A stretch of 64,000 bases of DNA from Spirosoma sordidisoli. GTDB taxonomy: Bacteria; Bacteroidota; Bacteroidia; Cytophagales; Spirosomataceae. The stretch lies in contig NZ_SBLB01000010.1 in assembly GCF_004138325.1 (NCBI RefSeq), forward strand, positions 111,432-175,431. Reading direction: 5' to 3'. The position numbers and the translations under genes are program-made. Below the pieces are notes generated by a model that was not told the DNA's origin, made no database searches, and worked only from the letters and a program-made list of their open reading frames with translations. Positions 9,786-18,949 of the stretch are shown one piece after another; the first letter of the stretch is position 1, and every line of letters begins with the position of its first letter.

Positions 9786-10040
9786 ATGGAAAAACCAATC
9801 AACGACAAGGTTAACGACCTGCGCAACGATGCCCCAAACCAGGAAGAACTGATGAAGTCGCTGGCACAAATTGACGAAGAAGGCCAACTGTCCGACGACG
9901 TACTGGATGCCGTAAGTGGCGGTGCGCTGGGTGATTTCAAAGTCGGAAATGGCAAGATCATTATTGGCGAGCCTATCGGCATTATGCCCATTGGTCTTAT
10001 GCCGATCAATGAGCCGCTCCCTGGCTCAGCCACAATATAA
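9786..10040 (+). CDS. Double-glycine leader precursor peptide with Pro-Ile-Gly repetitive core
   Basis: 84 aa. The leader, residues 1-46, is charged and ends LSDDVLDAVSGG. It has Leu at -12, Ser at -11, Leu at -7, Val at -4 and Gly-Gly at -2/-1, the classical C39-peptidase recognition pattern. The predicted 38-residue core begins ALGDFKVGNGK. It then carries short repeats GEPIG, IMPIG, LMPIN and EPLPG. The core has no Cys, one Ser and one Thr, which argues against lanthipeptide, sactipeptide or disulfide bacteriocins. The gene lies 92 nt after the HECAH protein and is followed at once by a strong hairpin. It is the likely exported product of this operon; its activity is unknown. Confidence 0.82.
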   Translation: MEKPINDKVNDLRNDAPNQEELMKSLAQIDEEGQLSDDVLDAVSGGALGDFKVGNGKIIIGEPIGIMPIGLMPINEPLPGSATI

Positions 10041-10045
10041 CTAAC

Positions 10046-10094
10046 ACCCAATCAGGCACCAACCGGAACGGATTTCGCTGGTGCCTGATTGGGT
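10046..10094 (+). terminator. Strong hairpin directly after the precursor gene
   Basis: Two perfect 16-bp arms, acccaatcaggcacca (10046-10061) and tggtgcctgattgggt (10079-10094), with a 17-nt loop, begin 5 nt after the precursor stop. There is no T-run after it, so it may act as an attenuator or as an RNA stabiliser keeping precursor mRNA abundant rather than as a full intrinsic terminator. Confidence 0.7.
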
Positions 10095-10111
10095 CGTCCC
10101 TCACGTAGATT

Positions 10112-10504
10112 ATGGCATCTCTTCTCTGCCCCAGCTCAATCGCAAAGCCCGGTGCTAAACTCTTCGGTATTCAGAATGCATCGGGTCACGTTGAATTCCT
10201 TGACGAGCCAATTACTGTCGATAAGACGTTTGTAGAAACCGCGCGGCAGGGGCGGGCGCCCGAAGAGCGGTTTCGATTCGCCAGCAACTGCATCAAAACC
10301 GGCTGCGGCCACTGGACCGGCGAAGCTACGGGCTGCGGACTGGTAGGCAAGATCGTCGATGGCATGAATCGAAACGCCGAAGCCACGCTGGTAACCTGCC
10401 CCATTCGCGATCGCTGCCGCTGGTATCATCAGCAGGGAGCAACGGCCTGCGCCAGTTGCGATGAAGTGGTTCGAAACGTTCGGGTAGCCGCCGTGCTGGC
10501 CTAA
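10112..10504 (+). CDS. Small protein with eight cysteines, possible metal or Fe-S binder
   Basis: 130 aa with Cys at 6, 60, 65, 75, 96, 102, 113 and 116. The central pattern SNCIKTGCGHWTGEATGC and the C-terminal CPIRDRCRWYHQQGA followed by CASC suggest a metal- or Fe-S-binding fold. No signal peptide is seen. It lies 17 nt after the precursor hairpin on the same strand and is followed by its own GC-rich hairpin, so it may be a weakly expressed last gene of the operon or a separate unit. I recall similar cyanobacterial proteins labelled loosely as nitrogen fixation proteins, but cannot confirm this. A role in peptide modification or immunity is speculative. Confidence 0.65.
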   Translation: MASLLCPSSIAKPGAKLFGIQNASGHVEFLDEPITVDKTFVETARQGRAPEERFRFASNCIKTGCGHWTGEATGCGLVGKIVDGMNRNAEATLVTCPIRDRCRWYHQQGATACASCDEVVRNVRVAAVLA

Positions 10505-10524
10505 GCGAACAGGTGGACTGACAG

Positions 10525-10562
10525 GCCCGCGGTGGCTCGGTTTTGGCCGGGCCACCGCGGGC
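10525..10562 (+). terminator. GC-rich terminator-like hairpin after the Cys-rich gene
   Basis: Arms gcccgcggtggc (10525-10536) and gccaccgcgggc (10551-10562) form a perfect 12-bp stem 20 nt after the stop, closing the peptide-export region. The T-run is weak (gttta). Confidence 0.65.
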
Positions 10563-10626
10563 GTTTAGGCGTGTCCCCAACCGGTAAGGTAATCTGAACG
10601 CTCACGCAGCTGTCATTCCTTATGGG

Positions 10627-10657
10627 TTTCCCACAACCAAATGATAAAATAACTTTA
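10627..10657 (+). promoter_or_regulatory. Possible Bacteroidota promoter upstream of the SDR gene
   Basis: TAACTTTA at 10650-10657 is one base from TAnnTTTG, with TTTC at 10627-10630 in the -33 position and a 19-nt spacer. It lies about 40 nt upstream of the SDR start. Confidence 0.35.
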
Positions 10658-10697
10658 CTTTAGCCCTGACTATTCAGGACTTTGCCCACATACTTCC

Positions 10698-11459
10698 GTG
10701 AAGTTTACCGATCAGATTGTTTTCATTACCGGTGCCGGTTCGGGTATTGGCCGGGCTACGGCCCTGGCGTTTACAAAAGCAGGCGCCCGGGTTGCGGTCG
10801 CCGACGTTAACGAAACCAGCGGCCGCGAAACCGTCGACCTGATTCAGCGGGCGGGGGGCGATGCGCTCTTCGTGGCGTGTAATGTGGCTGATCCGGTGCA
10901 GATCGAAGCGGCTGTCCGGCAAACGGTGGCCACTTACGGCCGGCTCGATGTCGGCATCAACAACGCCGGTATCGGTGGGGCGTTTGCCCGCTTTACCGAC
11001 CAGACGCCCGACGATTTCAACCAGATGATGGCCGTGAACGTAGGTGGGGTATTTTATGGCATGCAGCACCAGATTCGGCAGATGCTGGCCCAGGACAGGC
11101 CCGGCGGTGCAATCGTTAATGTGTCGAGCATTGCCGGGATACGGGGTATGCCGATGGGGGCGCCCTACAGCGCTTCCAAACATGCTGTCATTGGCCTGAC
11201 CAAGACCGCAGCGCTCGAATACGTCCGGCAACGTATCCGCGTCAACGCCATCTGTCCGGTATATACCCACTCGGCTATGGTCGATGACCTGATCAACACG
11301 GCCCCCGGCATGGAAGAGCGTATGCGACGCATGATTCCGCTGGGGCGGTTTGGCCAGCCCGACGATATCGCGCAGGCTATTTTGTGGCTCTGCTCCGACG
11401 AAAACTCGTTTTATACCGGCCAGGCCCTGCACATGGACGGCGGCCTGACGGCGGGCTGA
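10698..11459 (+). CDS. SDR-family NAD(P)-dependent oxidoreductase
   Basis: 253 aa, starting at GTG. A Rossmann nucleotide-binding motif TGAGSGIG lies at about residues 12-19, an Asp at the end of beta-2 (VAVADVN) suggests NAD preference, NNAGIG lies near 90, and catalytic Ser (VNVSSIAG), Tyr and Lys (YSASKH) are all present. The C-terminal YTGQALHMDGGLT is typical of the classical SDR family. The substrate cannot be assigned. It is transcribed alone and converges on the YegP-like gene across a bidirectional terminator. Confidence 0.88.
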   Translation: MKFTDQIVFITGAGSGIGRATALAFTKAGARVAVADVNETSGRETVDLIQRAGGDALFVACNVADPVQIEAAVRQTVATYGRLDVGINNAGIGGAFARFTDQTPDDFNQMMAVNVGGVFYGMQHQIRQMLAQDRPGGAIVNVSSIAGIRGMPMGAPYSASKHAVIGLTKTAALEYVRQRIRVNAICPVYTHSAMVDDLINTAPGMEERMRRMIPLGRFGQPDDIAQAILWLCSDENSFYTGQALHMDGGLTAG

Positions 11460-11478
11460 CAGGCTGCCTGCTTATAGC

Positions 11479-11527
11479 AAAACCGGCGAAGCAGCCGGTC
11501 GGGTCGACACCGTGCTTCGCCGGTTTT
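11479..11527. terminator. Bidirectional terminator between SDR and YegP-like genes
   Basis: Perfect 15-bp arms aaaaccggcgaagca (11479-11493) and tgcttcgccggtttt (11513-11527). The A-tract on one side and T-tract on the other serve both converging genes. Confidence 0.85.
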
Positions 11528-11546
11528 GGGGTGGGCTTGATGCGGG

Positions 11547-11879
11547 TTAGGCCGCTTCCTTCTCTACTTCAGCATCGGGCGCGTTTTTCTTAACGGATTC
11601 GATGCCGTTATCCCGACCGCTTTCGCTCTCGTATAGCTCGCTGGAGCCAATGACCTGGCCATTGCCGGCTTTCAGGGTAAAGTAGAACTTGCCGTTGGTC
11701 GATGTCTTGCGTTCGTACCGGTCATCGTCGGGTGCGTTCTTTTTAACCGACTCGATGCCGTTTTCGCAGGCGCTGGCCGAACTGTACCCTTCGCTCGATA
11801 GAATGACCTGACCATTAGTGGCTTTCAGGTTGAACTGAAATTCGCCGTTCTTGCGGGTCGAAATAACAAATTTGCCCAT
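11547..11879 (-). CDS. YegP-like DUF1508 tandem-repeat protein
   Basis: 110 aa from the ATG at 11879; an upstream in-frame start would add a non-conserved tail. It holds two copies of the ~50-residue DUF1508 fold. Each reads as strand (GKFVISTRKNGEFQFNLKA or GKFYFTLKAGNG), GQVI-SSE, then a helix ending NGIESVKKNAPD. E. coli YegP has the same duplicated form. No biochemical role is established for the family. It lies downstream of ybeY on the same strand. Confidence 0.85.
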   Translation of the reverse strand: MGKFVISTRKNGEFQFNLKATNGQVILSSEGYSSASACENGIESVKKNAPDDDRYERKTSTNGKFYFTLKAGNGQVIGSSELYESESGRDNGIESVKKNAPDAEVEKEAA

Positions 11880-11937
11880 GTTGATTGTGAAGTTAGTGGG
11901 TGGTGACGGGTCTATTGACTTGTTCAAGAAGCAATTG

Positions 11938-12357
11938 TCACCACATTTCTAACCAGCTGTCTTCTTTAGCGCGCATGGCCGCGGCTTCTTCGTCGGTTTT
12001 ATCGCCATAGCCGCACAGATGCAGCAGGCCATGGGCCAGTACCCGTCGCATCTCGTGCTCCGTCGGAACGCCCAGCTGGCGGGCGTTATCGGCCACCCGG
12101 TCAACGCTGATAAAGATGTCGCCTTCTATTCGGTCGTCCGAGTCGCTCGTGTCGAAGGTAATGATATCGGTATAGTAGTCGTGCTGCAGATACTCGCGGT
12201 TTACCTGTAGAACGTGTTCATCGGAGCAGAAAATGTAGTTCAGGTCGCCGAGCGCGTAGCCTTCCTGCTCGGCCTGCCGTTTCAGCCACTGGCGGGTTAT
12301 CTGCTTCTTCGGCAGTGTATAGTCGACATCTTCGTTAAAAAATCGAATCATGCTCAT
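11938..12357 (-). CDS. ybeY: Endoribonuclease YbeY (16S rRNA maturation)
   Basis: 139 aa. YbeY is a metal-dependent RNase that matures 16S rRNA and takes part in ribosome quality control. The active-site helix is HGLLHLCGYGD: His109 and His113 match two metal ligands, but the third ligand position, normally His, is Asp119. I recall the same change in other Bacteroidota members. The conserved DVLSFP-like strand appears as DIITFD. A second in-frame ATG lies two codons in. It is divergent from the quinone oxidoreductase gene. Confidence 0.88.
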   Translation of the reverse strand: MSMIRFFNEDVDYTLPKKQITRQWLKRQAEQEGYALGDLNYIFCSDEHVLQVNREYLQHDYYTDIITFDTSDSDDRIEGDIFISVDRVADNARQLGVPTEHEMRRVLAHGLLHLCGYGDKTDEEAAAMRAKEDSWLEMW

Positions 12358-12425
12358 CCAAGGTATGGGACGTATAGCATACCTTTCTGGTGCAAAGATA
12401 CGCCCGATCTAATCGTTCGACCCCT

Positions 12426-13457
12426 ATGAAAGCTCTTCAGCTAGCCGCTACTCACCAACCCATCCAGCTCGTTGATGCACCAACCCCAACCCCCGGGCCT
12501 GGTGAGGTGCTGGTCCGGATCCGGGCCGCTGCCCTGAACCACCGCGACGTGTTTATTCAGCAGGGGTTGTACCCTGGTATTAAATTGCCGGCCATACTCG
12601 GCTCCGACGGGGCGGGCGTCGTTGCCGAAGTCGGGGCGGGTGTCGATCCGGTCTGGCGCGGGCAGGACGTGATCATCAACTGTTCGATGCATTGGGGCCC
12701 CAACCCGGCCCATTACGGAGCCGATTTCCAGATCCTGGGTATGCCCACCAACGGGACCTACGCCGAGTACGTTGCCGTGCCGGTCAGGTACATTCATCAC
12801 AAACCGGCCCATCTGTCGTTCGAGCAGGCGGCTGCGCTCCCGCTGGCCGGACTTACCGCCTGGCGGGCTCTGATGTCGCGGGCCGGTCTGCACGCCAGCG
12901 GGGCTCAAAGCCCGCAGAAAGTACTAATCACCGGAATTGGCGGAGGGGCTGCTCTGTTTGCGCTACAGTTTGCCGTAGCGGCCGGCGCCGAGGTGTGGGT
13001 CACGTCGGGTGCCGACGAGAAGATTGAGCGGGCCAAAGCCATGGGGGCGGTAGGGGGTGTCAACTACCGCGAACCCGACTGGGGCAAAACGCTCATGACC
13101 CAAACCGGCGGGGGGCGGGCCGGCTACTTCAACGTCATCATCGATAGCGCGGGCGGACCGGGCTTCGCCAAACTGATCGATGCCGCTGCGCCCGGCGGCC
13201 GGATTGCGATCTTCGGCGGCACTACCGGAACGATTACGGAGGTAGTGCCGCCTAAAGTATTTTTCAAGCAGCTGAACATCGCCGGAACTACGATGGGAAC
13301 CGAAGCGGAGTTCGGCGCCATGGTCCGGTTCGTATCGGAAAAAGGAATCGTGCCGGTGGTCGATGAGGTGTTTCCACTGACCGATGCTGCGGGCGCATTT
13401 CAGAAGATGAACGACGGGAAACAGTTCGGTAAGCTGGTGCTGAAGGTGAGCGAGTAA
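12426..13457 (+). CDS. Zinc-binding/quinone-oxidoreductase family dehydrogenase (MDR)
   Basis: 343 aa from the ATG at 12426; an upstream alternative start would add 12 unlikely residues. A GroES-like N-terminal domain (PGPGEVLVRIRAAALNHRD, GSDGAGVVAEVG) is followed by a Rossmann cofactor domain with GIGGGAALFALQFA and a final FGKLVLKV strand. This is the medium-chain dehydrogenase/quinone reductase fold using NAD(P)H. The zinc-site cysteines of alcohol dehydrogenases are not evident, so a zinc-free quinone oxidoreductase-like activity is more likely. Substrate unknown. Confidence 0.82.
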   Translation: MKALQLAATHQPIQLVDAPTPTPGPGEVLVRIRAAALNHRDVFIQQGLYPGIKLPAILGSDGAGVVAEVGAGVDPVWRGQDVIINCSMHWGPNPAHYGADFQILGMPTNGTYAEYVAVPVRYIHHKPAHLSFEQAAALPLAGLTAWRALMSRAGLHASGAQSPQKVLITGIGGGAALFALQFAVAAGAEVWVTSGADEKIERAKAMGAVGGVNYREPDWGKTLMTQTGGGRAGYFNVIIDSAGGPGFAKLIDAAAPGGRIAIFGGTTGTITEVVPPKVFFKQLNIAGTTMGTEAEFGAMVRFVSEKGIVPVVDEVFPLTDAAGAFQKMNDGKQFGKLVLKVSE

Positions 13458-13532
13458 CTACTTGATCTATAGAGTTGTTTTGGGAAAAACGGTCCGTTAA
13501 CTCCCTTTCTGCAGTAAATAAAATCCAGGTTT

Positions 13533-13579
13533 CCTACTTATCCACACGATTGCTGTGGATAAGTAGGGAGTTATGCACA
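13533..13579. other. Cluster of three DnaA-box matches, two within a perfect hairpin
   Basis: TTATCCACA (13538-13546, plus), its reverse complement TGTGGATAA (13554-13562) and TTATGCACA (13571-13579, plus) all match the DnaA box TTATNCACA. The first two lie in a 14-bp perfect stem (13533-13546/13554-13567) with a 7-nt loop, which could also serve as a terminator for the upstream oxidoreductase. An A/T-rich stretch precedes it (13515-13525). Confidence 0.5.
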
Positions 13580-13627
13580 TTATCGCGAAAGTCCATCGGT
13601 TTCGGGCAAAGACCCGTCTTCCTATTT

Positions 13628-13635
13628 TACCTTTG
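13628..13635 (+). promoter_or_regulatory. -7 promoter element of bioFD
   Basis: TACCTTTG exactly matches the Bacteroidota -7 consensus TAnnTTTG and ends 5 nt before the bioF ATG, so the message would have almost no leader. No clear -33 TTTG is present; TTTC near 13600 is a weak candidate. Confidence 0.55.
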
Positions 13636-13640
13636 TGGCC

Positions 13641-14804
13641 ATGATCGATTTGACACCGTCCGTACCGGATTTACTGGGTCGTCGGCTGGCCGAACGAACG
13701 CAGGCCGGCCTGCTACGGCAGGTGCGTGCTACCGATGGGCTGATCGACTTCTGCTCGAACGATTACCTGGGCTTTGCGCGTCTGCCCAGCCTGCGCGAGT
13801 CTATCCGACGGGCCGATGCTAACCTCCCGGAATTGCGTACCGGCGCCACCGGCTCCCGGCTCCTGGCCGGACAAACGGAGCTGGTCGACGCGCTCGAACA
13901 GGAGCTGGCCAGTTTTTATCATACCGAGTCTGCTCTGATCTTTAACTCGGGATACGACGCAAACCTGGGCCTGATGGCCTGCCTGCCACAACGGGGCGAT
14001 ACCCTCCTGACCGACGAGCTGATCCATGCCAGCATGATCGATGGGTCGCGGCTGAGCTACGCCACCCGCGACCGGTTTCGCCATAACGACCTGGTCGATC
14101 TGGCCGAAAAATTACAGCTGGCCAGCAGCCGGCCGGGACAGGTTTTCGTAGCAGTCGAGTCGGTATATTCGATGGATGGGGATCTGGCGCCACTGGCCGA
14201 CCTCTGCGATCTCTGCGATCGCTACGGGGCGGCCCTGCTCGTCGACGAAGCTCATGCCACGGGTGTTTACGGACCCAACGGGGAAGGGCTGGTGGTGGCG
14301 CTCAACCTGCAGAATCGGGTGCTGGCGCGGGTACATACGTTCGGGAAAGCGCTCGGCGTCCACGGGGCCGCTGTGGTTGGTCCGCTGGTGCTGCGCAACT
14401 ACCTGATCAACTTTGCCCGGTCGTTTATCTATACCACTGCGCTGCCGCCCCCCAGTCTGCTGGCTATTCAGCAAGCACACCGGCACCTGCTGGCGTCGGC
14501 AGAACAGCGCGACCTGCTTCATAACCAGATCCGGCATTTCCGGTCGGGCGTTGCGTCGGCGCTGTCGGGGGCGATCTGGACTAACAGCACGTCGCCGATC
14601 CAGTGCCTCATTGTTCCCGGCAACGATGCTGCCCGACATACCGCCCAGGCGGCTCAGGAAGCCGGTTTCGACCTGCGGGCCATTCTCAGTCCAACGGTTC
14701 CGGTAGGGCAGGAGCGGCTTCGGATCTGTATACATGCCTTTAACACAACGGCCGAAATAGATCGGCTCATTCGAATACTTCAATCAACCCAACTCTATGA
14801 GTAA
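13641..14804 (+). CDS. bioF: 8-amino-7-oxononanoate synthase (KAPA synthase)
   Basis: 387 aa from the ATG at 13641; a GTG two codons upstream is possible. It is a PLP enzyme condensing pimeloyl thioester with alanine in biotin synthesis. The alpha-oxoamine synthase signature is complete: NDYLGFA near 40, GSRLLAG near 71, the HxTGVYG region (D202, H205) and the Schiff-base Lys236 in HTFGKALGVHG. The related 2-amino-3-ketobutyrate lyases look similar, but the adjoining bioD, overlapping by 8 nt, fixes the biotin assignment. Confidence 0.92.
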   Translation: MIDLTPSVPDLLGRRLAERTQAGLLRQVRATDGLIDFCSNDYLGFARLPSLRESIRRADANLPELRTGATGSRLLAGQTELVDALEQELASFYHTESALIFNSGYDANLGLMACLPQRGDTLLTDELIHASMIDGSRLSYATRDRFRHNDLVDLAEKLQLASSRPGQVFVAVESVYSMDGDLAPLADLCDLCDRYGAALLVDEAHATGVYGPNGEGLVVALNLQNRVLARVHTFGKALGVHGAAVVGPLVLRNYLINFARSFIYTTALPPPSLLAIQQAHRHLLASAEQRDLLHNQIRHFRSGVASALSGAIWTNSTSPIQCLIVPGNDAARHTAQAAQEAGFDLRAILSPTVPVGQERLRICIHAFNTTAEIDRLIRILQSTQLYE

Positions 14805-15435
14805 GTTCAATCAGTTCATCGTGGCCGGTATCGGTACCGAAATCGGCAAAACCGTAGTGTCGGCCGTACTGGTCGAAGCCTTACAGGCCGATTACTGGAA
14901 ACCCGTACAATCGGGTGCGCTCGAAGACTCCGATACCGAAACCGTTCGGCGGCTCATCAGCAATCCGGTGTCGCGGTTTCATCCGGAAGCCTACCGGCTG
15001 AAGGAGCCGCTGTCGCCCCATGCCGCTGCGGCCATTGATGGCATAACAATCGATCTGGCCGCTATTCAGCTGCCGCAAACCAATAATGCGCTGGTTGTCG
15101 AGCTGGCTGGTGGTCTGATGGTACCCCTCAACGACCGCGACCTGACGATCGACTGGGTACAGCAATCGGGCTTACCGGTGGTGCTGGTGTCGCGGAATTA
15201 CCTGGGGAGCATCAACCATACCCTGCTCTCGGTCGAAGCGTGCCGCAGCCGCCATATTCCGCTGCTGGGCATCTTGTTTAACGGGCCGACAACCCCCGCT
15301 ACCGAAACCTTTATTCTGAACTACACGGGTCTGGCCTGCCTGGGCCGCATCGGTCAGGAAGAGGAGATTACCCCTGACGTAATAAGGCGGTATGCGGCTT
15401 CTGTAAGGCTGAACCAGGCGCTCGAAACCGCGTAG
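14797..15435 (+). CDS. bioD: Dethiobiotin synthetase
   Basis: 212 aa. ATP-dependent carboxylation and ring closure of 7,8-diaminopelargonate to dethiobiotin in the cytoplasm. A P-loop GIGTEIGKT lies at residues 11-19, the substrate loop Lys-Pro-Val-Gln-Ser-Gly at about 35-40, and ELAGGLMVPL near 108 matches the family metal and ATP site. Its start overlaps the bioF stop by 8 nt, giving translational coupling. bioA and bioB are not in the window. Confidence 0.93.
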   Translation: MSKFNQFIVAGIGTEIGKTVVSAVLVEALQADYWKPVQSGALEDSDTETVRRLISNPVSRFHPEAYRLKEPLSPHAAAAIDGITIDLAAIQLPQTNNALVVELAGGLMVPLNDRDLTIDWVQQSGLPVVLVSRNYLGSINHTLLSVEACRSRHIPLLGILFNGPTTPATETFILNYTGLACLGRIGQEEEITPDVIRRYAASVRLNQALETA

Positions 15436-15446
15436 CCAAGGGGTGT

Positions 15447-16268
15447 TTACCAGCCCGCGATCAACTCATCGAAGCGTTCGAGCAGAAACTTACTCTTCGG
15501 GCCGACCTTGCCATCGCCGATGGTGAGGTCGCCGATCTGGGTGATAGGCAGGATTTTTTTGGTAGAGCTGGTCGTAAAGGCTTCTTCGGCATCGTAGAGC
15601 TCTGACAGCAGCACCGGGCGTTCTTCGACCCTGAAATCGGCCTGTGCAATGCCGATAACGGTTCGGCGGGTGATGCCGTGCAGAATATGCCGGTTTGGGG
15701 TAACAATCTTTTCGCCTTTGACCAGAAAGAAATTGCTCCGGCTCAGTTCGCTGATTTCGCCCCCTTTCTGGTAAAGCAGATCCGATGCGCCCGCGGCCCG
15801 AATGGCTTCGGCCATCAGGATCACCCGCTTGTAGTCGGTACTTTTCACCTCGGCCATCTCCCGAACGTACTCGTCCAGAATCACCTTGATCCCCTGCTCA
15901 TACTGCACCGGCGGCACGGGATGAATGGCCTCCGTCAGGATCAGCAGGTTGGGTTGCTCGATGGAAATGCTGTCGGCCGAGTAACCGCCCGTCATCACGA
16001 ACCGCACCGCCACGTCGGCACCGCCGTTACGCTCGATCAGGTTCATCACGACGGCATAGGTTTCTTCTTTGCAGAGCGGTAGCGGCAGGTGCATCCGGCT
16101 GGCCGAGTTCTGAAAACGCTCCCAGTACCAGTCCCACTGAAACGGCCGCCCGTTATACGTCAGAAAATAGTCGAAAAGGCCGTAGCCGCGTAGCAGGCTA
16201 AGGTCGGTAACGCCAATGGCGAGTTGGTCGGTGGGGGCAACGGTGCCGTTGAAGTAGCCGTAATGCAT
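15447..16268 (-). CDS. Class IV PLP aminotransferase
   Basis: 273 aa. Fold type IV transaminase/lyase with YGLFDYFLTY near residue 30, the PLP Lys in STDYKRVILM near 146, the Glu in EISELSRSNFFLV near 180 that grips the cofactor, and HGITRRTVI near 206. The family covers branched-chain aminotransferase, D-amino acid transaminase and 4-amino-4-deoxychorismate lyase; sequence alone does not choose. It converges on bioD with an 11-nt gap and is divergent from the Uma2 gene. Confidence 0.85.
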   Translation of the reverse strand: MHYGYFNGTVAPTDQLAIGVTDLSLLRGYGLFDYFLTYNGRPFQWDWYWERFQNSASRMHLPLPLCKEETYAVVMNLIERNGGADVAVRFVMTGGYSADSISIEQPNLLILTEAIHPVPPVQYEQGIKVILDEYVREMAEVKSTDYKRVILMAEAIRAAGASDLLYQKGGEISELSRSNFFLVKGEKIVTPNRHILHGITRRTVIGIAQADFRVEERPVLLSELYDAEEAFTTSSTKKILPITQIGDLTIGDGKVGPKSKFLLERFDELIAGW

Positions 16269-16309
16269 AAGAAATCAATTATCTTTACCAGAAACCAAAA
16301 GTACGGCAA

Positions 16310-16927
16310 ATGAGCGTAACACCCCGGACAACGGCTCGTAATTCGTTGACTGACCGCAAGGTCCCTGCTTCGCTGATTTACGAAGAAATAAACGGTGTGC
16401 CCTACTACTATCGGGGCTACCGGGCCGTACTGTCGCGTCAAAAAACCACAGAAGAAGTTATGGGCGCCAGTGCCTTACAGTCGGCGATTGTGTCTTTGCT
16501 GATACATGTTTTGTACAAATACCTGCCGTTCGACGAATACCTGATTGCAACGAATGAACCGGGGCTTCATCTGGCACCGGGCAATAACCTTTCCAACGAT
16601 ATTGCAGTATTCGACCAGGCCAGTTTGCCAACGCCCTTAGATGATAAATATTTTTCAGTGCCGCCCCGCCTTGTTATTGAAGTTGATGTAAAAATTGATC
16701 TTCCGAACAATGTCAGCGAAACCGAATATGTATACGATAAAACGCAAAAACTGCTCGATTTTGGCGCGCAGAAAGTGATCTGGATATTGACCAAAACCCG
16801 CCGAACCCTCATTGCACAACCTAACGAGCGCTGGATACTAACCAACTGGGACGATGCTGTTGAGATACTGCCGGGTTGTGCGTTTGAATTGAACCTCTTA
16901 CTGCGGTCGAAGGGGGTAATCGTGTAA
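16310..16927 (+). CDS. Uma2-family PD-(D/E)XK-like protein
   Basis: 205 aa. The Uma2 core is visible: LSNDIAVFD near residue 95, PPRLVIEVDVKID near 122 and the helix YDKTQKLLDFGAQKVIWIL near 142. These supply the Asp, Glu-x-Asp and downstream Lys of a restriction-endonuclease-like fold. Family members are widespread, often multicopy, and no cellular role is settled. Base composition appears somewhat more A/T-rich than the neighbours, consistent with a mobile or recently acquired gene. TATCTTTA about 25 nt upstream could be its -7 element. Confidence 0.8.
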   Translation: MSVTPRTTARNSLTDRKVPASLIYEEINGVPYYYRGYRAVLSRQKTTEEVMGASALQSAIVSLLIHVLYKYLPFDEYLIATNEPGLHLAPGNNLSNDIAVFDQASLPTPLDDKYFSVPPRLVIEVDVKIDLPNNVSETEYVYDKTQKLLDFGAQKVIWILTKTRRTLIAQPNERWILTNWDDAVEILPGCAFELNLLLRSKGVIV

Positions 16928-17119
16928 AAACAGATTGAGCTACATTATGACAGCTTTTATTGTCATAGGAATAATAAGTTTTCCACCGAAATAGACAATA
17001 CATCCAGCTTGTTCGCTGTCATCAGGGCAGTCAATCAGTGTATCAATCCTGATAATCAGATTCTGTTTGTAATGGTCTGATGGCCATTGTTTGCTTGCTT
17101 CTTTAGCTCGATGTGCTAG

Positions 17120-17178
17120 GCCCTAAGCGCCCCTTCGGCGTCTGGGTGTTTCTCCCAGAACGCCTTTAGGGTGCTAAC
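17120..17178 (-). terminator. Imperfect hairpin downstream of ettA
   Basis: Left arm around ccctaagcgccccttcggcg and right arm around cgcctttagggtgctaa pair imperfectly about ctggg/cccag at the tip. It lies 30-90 nt beyond the ettA stop, in a 280-nt gap that otherwise holds only A/T-rich sequence and a short tatgac/gtcata repeat after the Uma2 gene. Confidence 0.4.
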
Positions 17179-17207
17179 CGAAATGATGTGCATGGCCATT
17201 GGCCAAC

Positions 17208-18875
<1,668 letters not shown>

Positions 18876-18949
18876 TAATTTCTAATAGATTTGTGGTTGG
18901 CAATTACTCTCAAAATTAACCCACAGCGCAGCCTTAACCAAGCATAGGA

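Noticed and set aside
9786..10040. Lanthipeptide, microviridin/graspetide or disulfide bacteriocin precursor
   Set aside because: Core has no Cys and nearly no Ser/Thr; no lanthionine synthetase or ATP-grasp gene is nearby.
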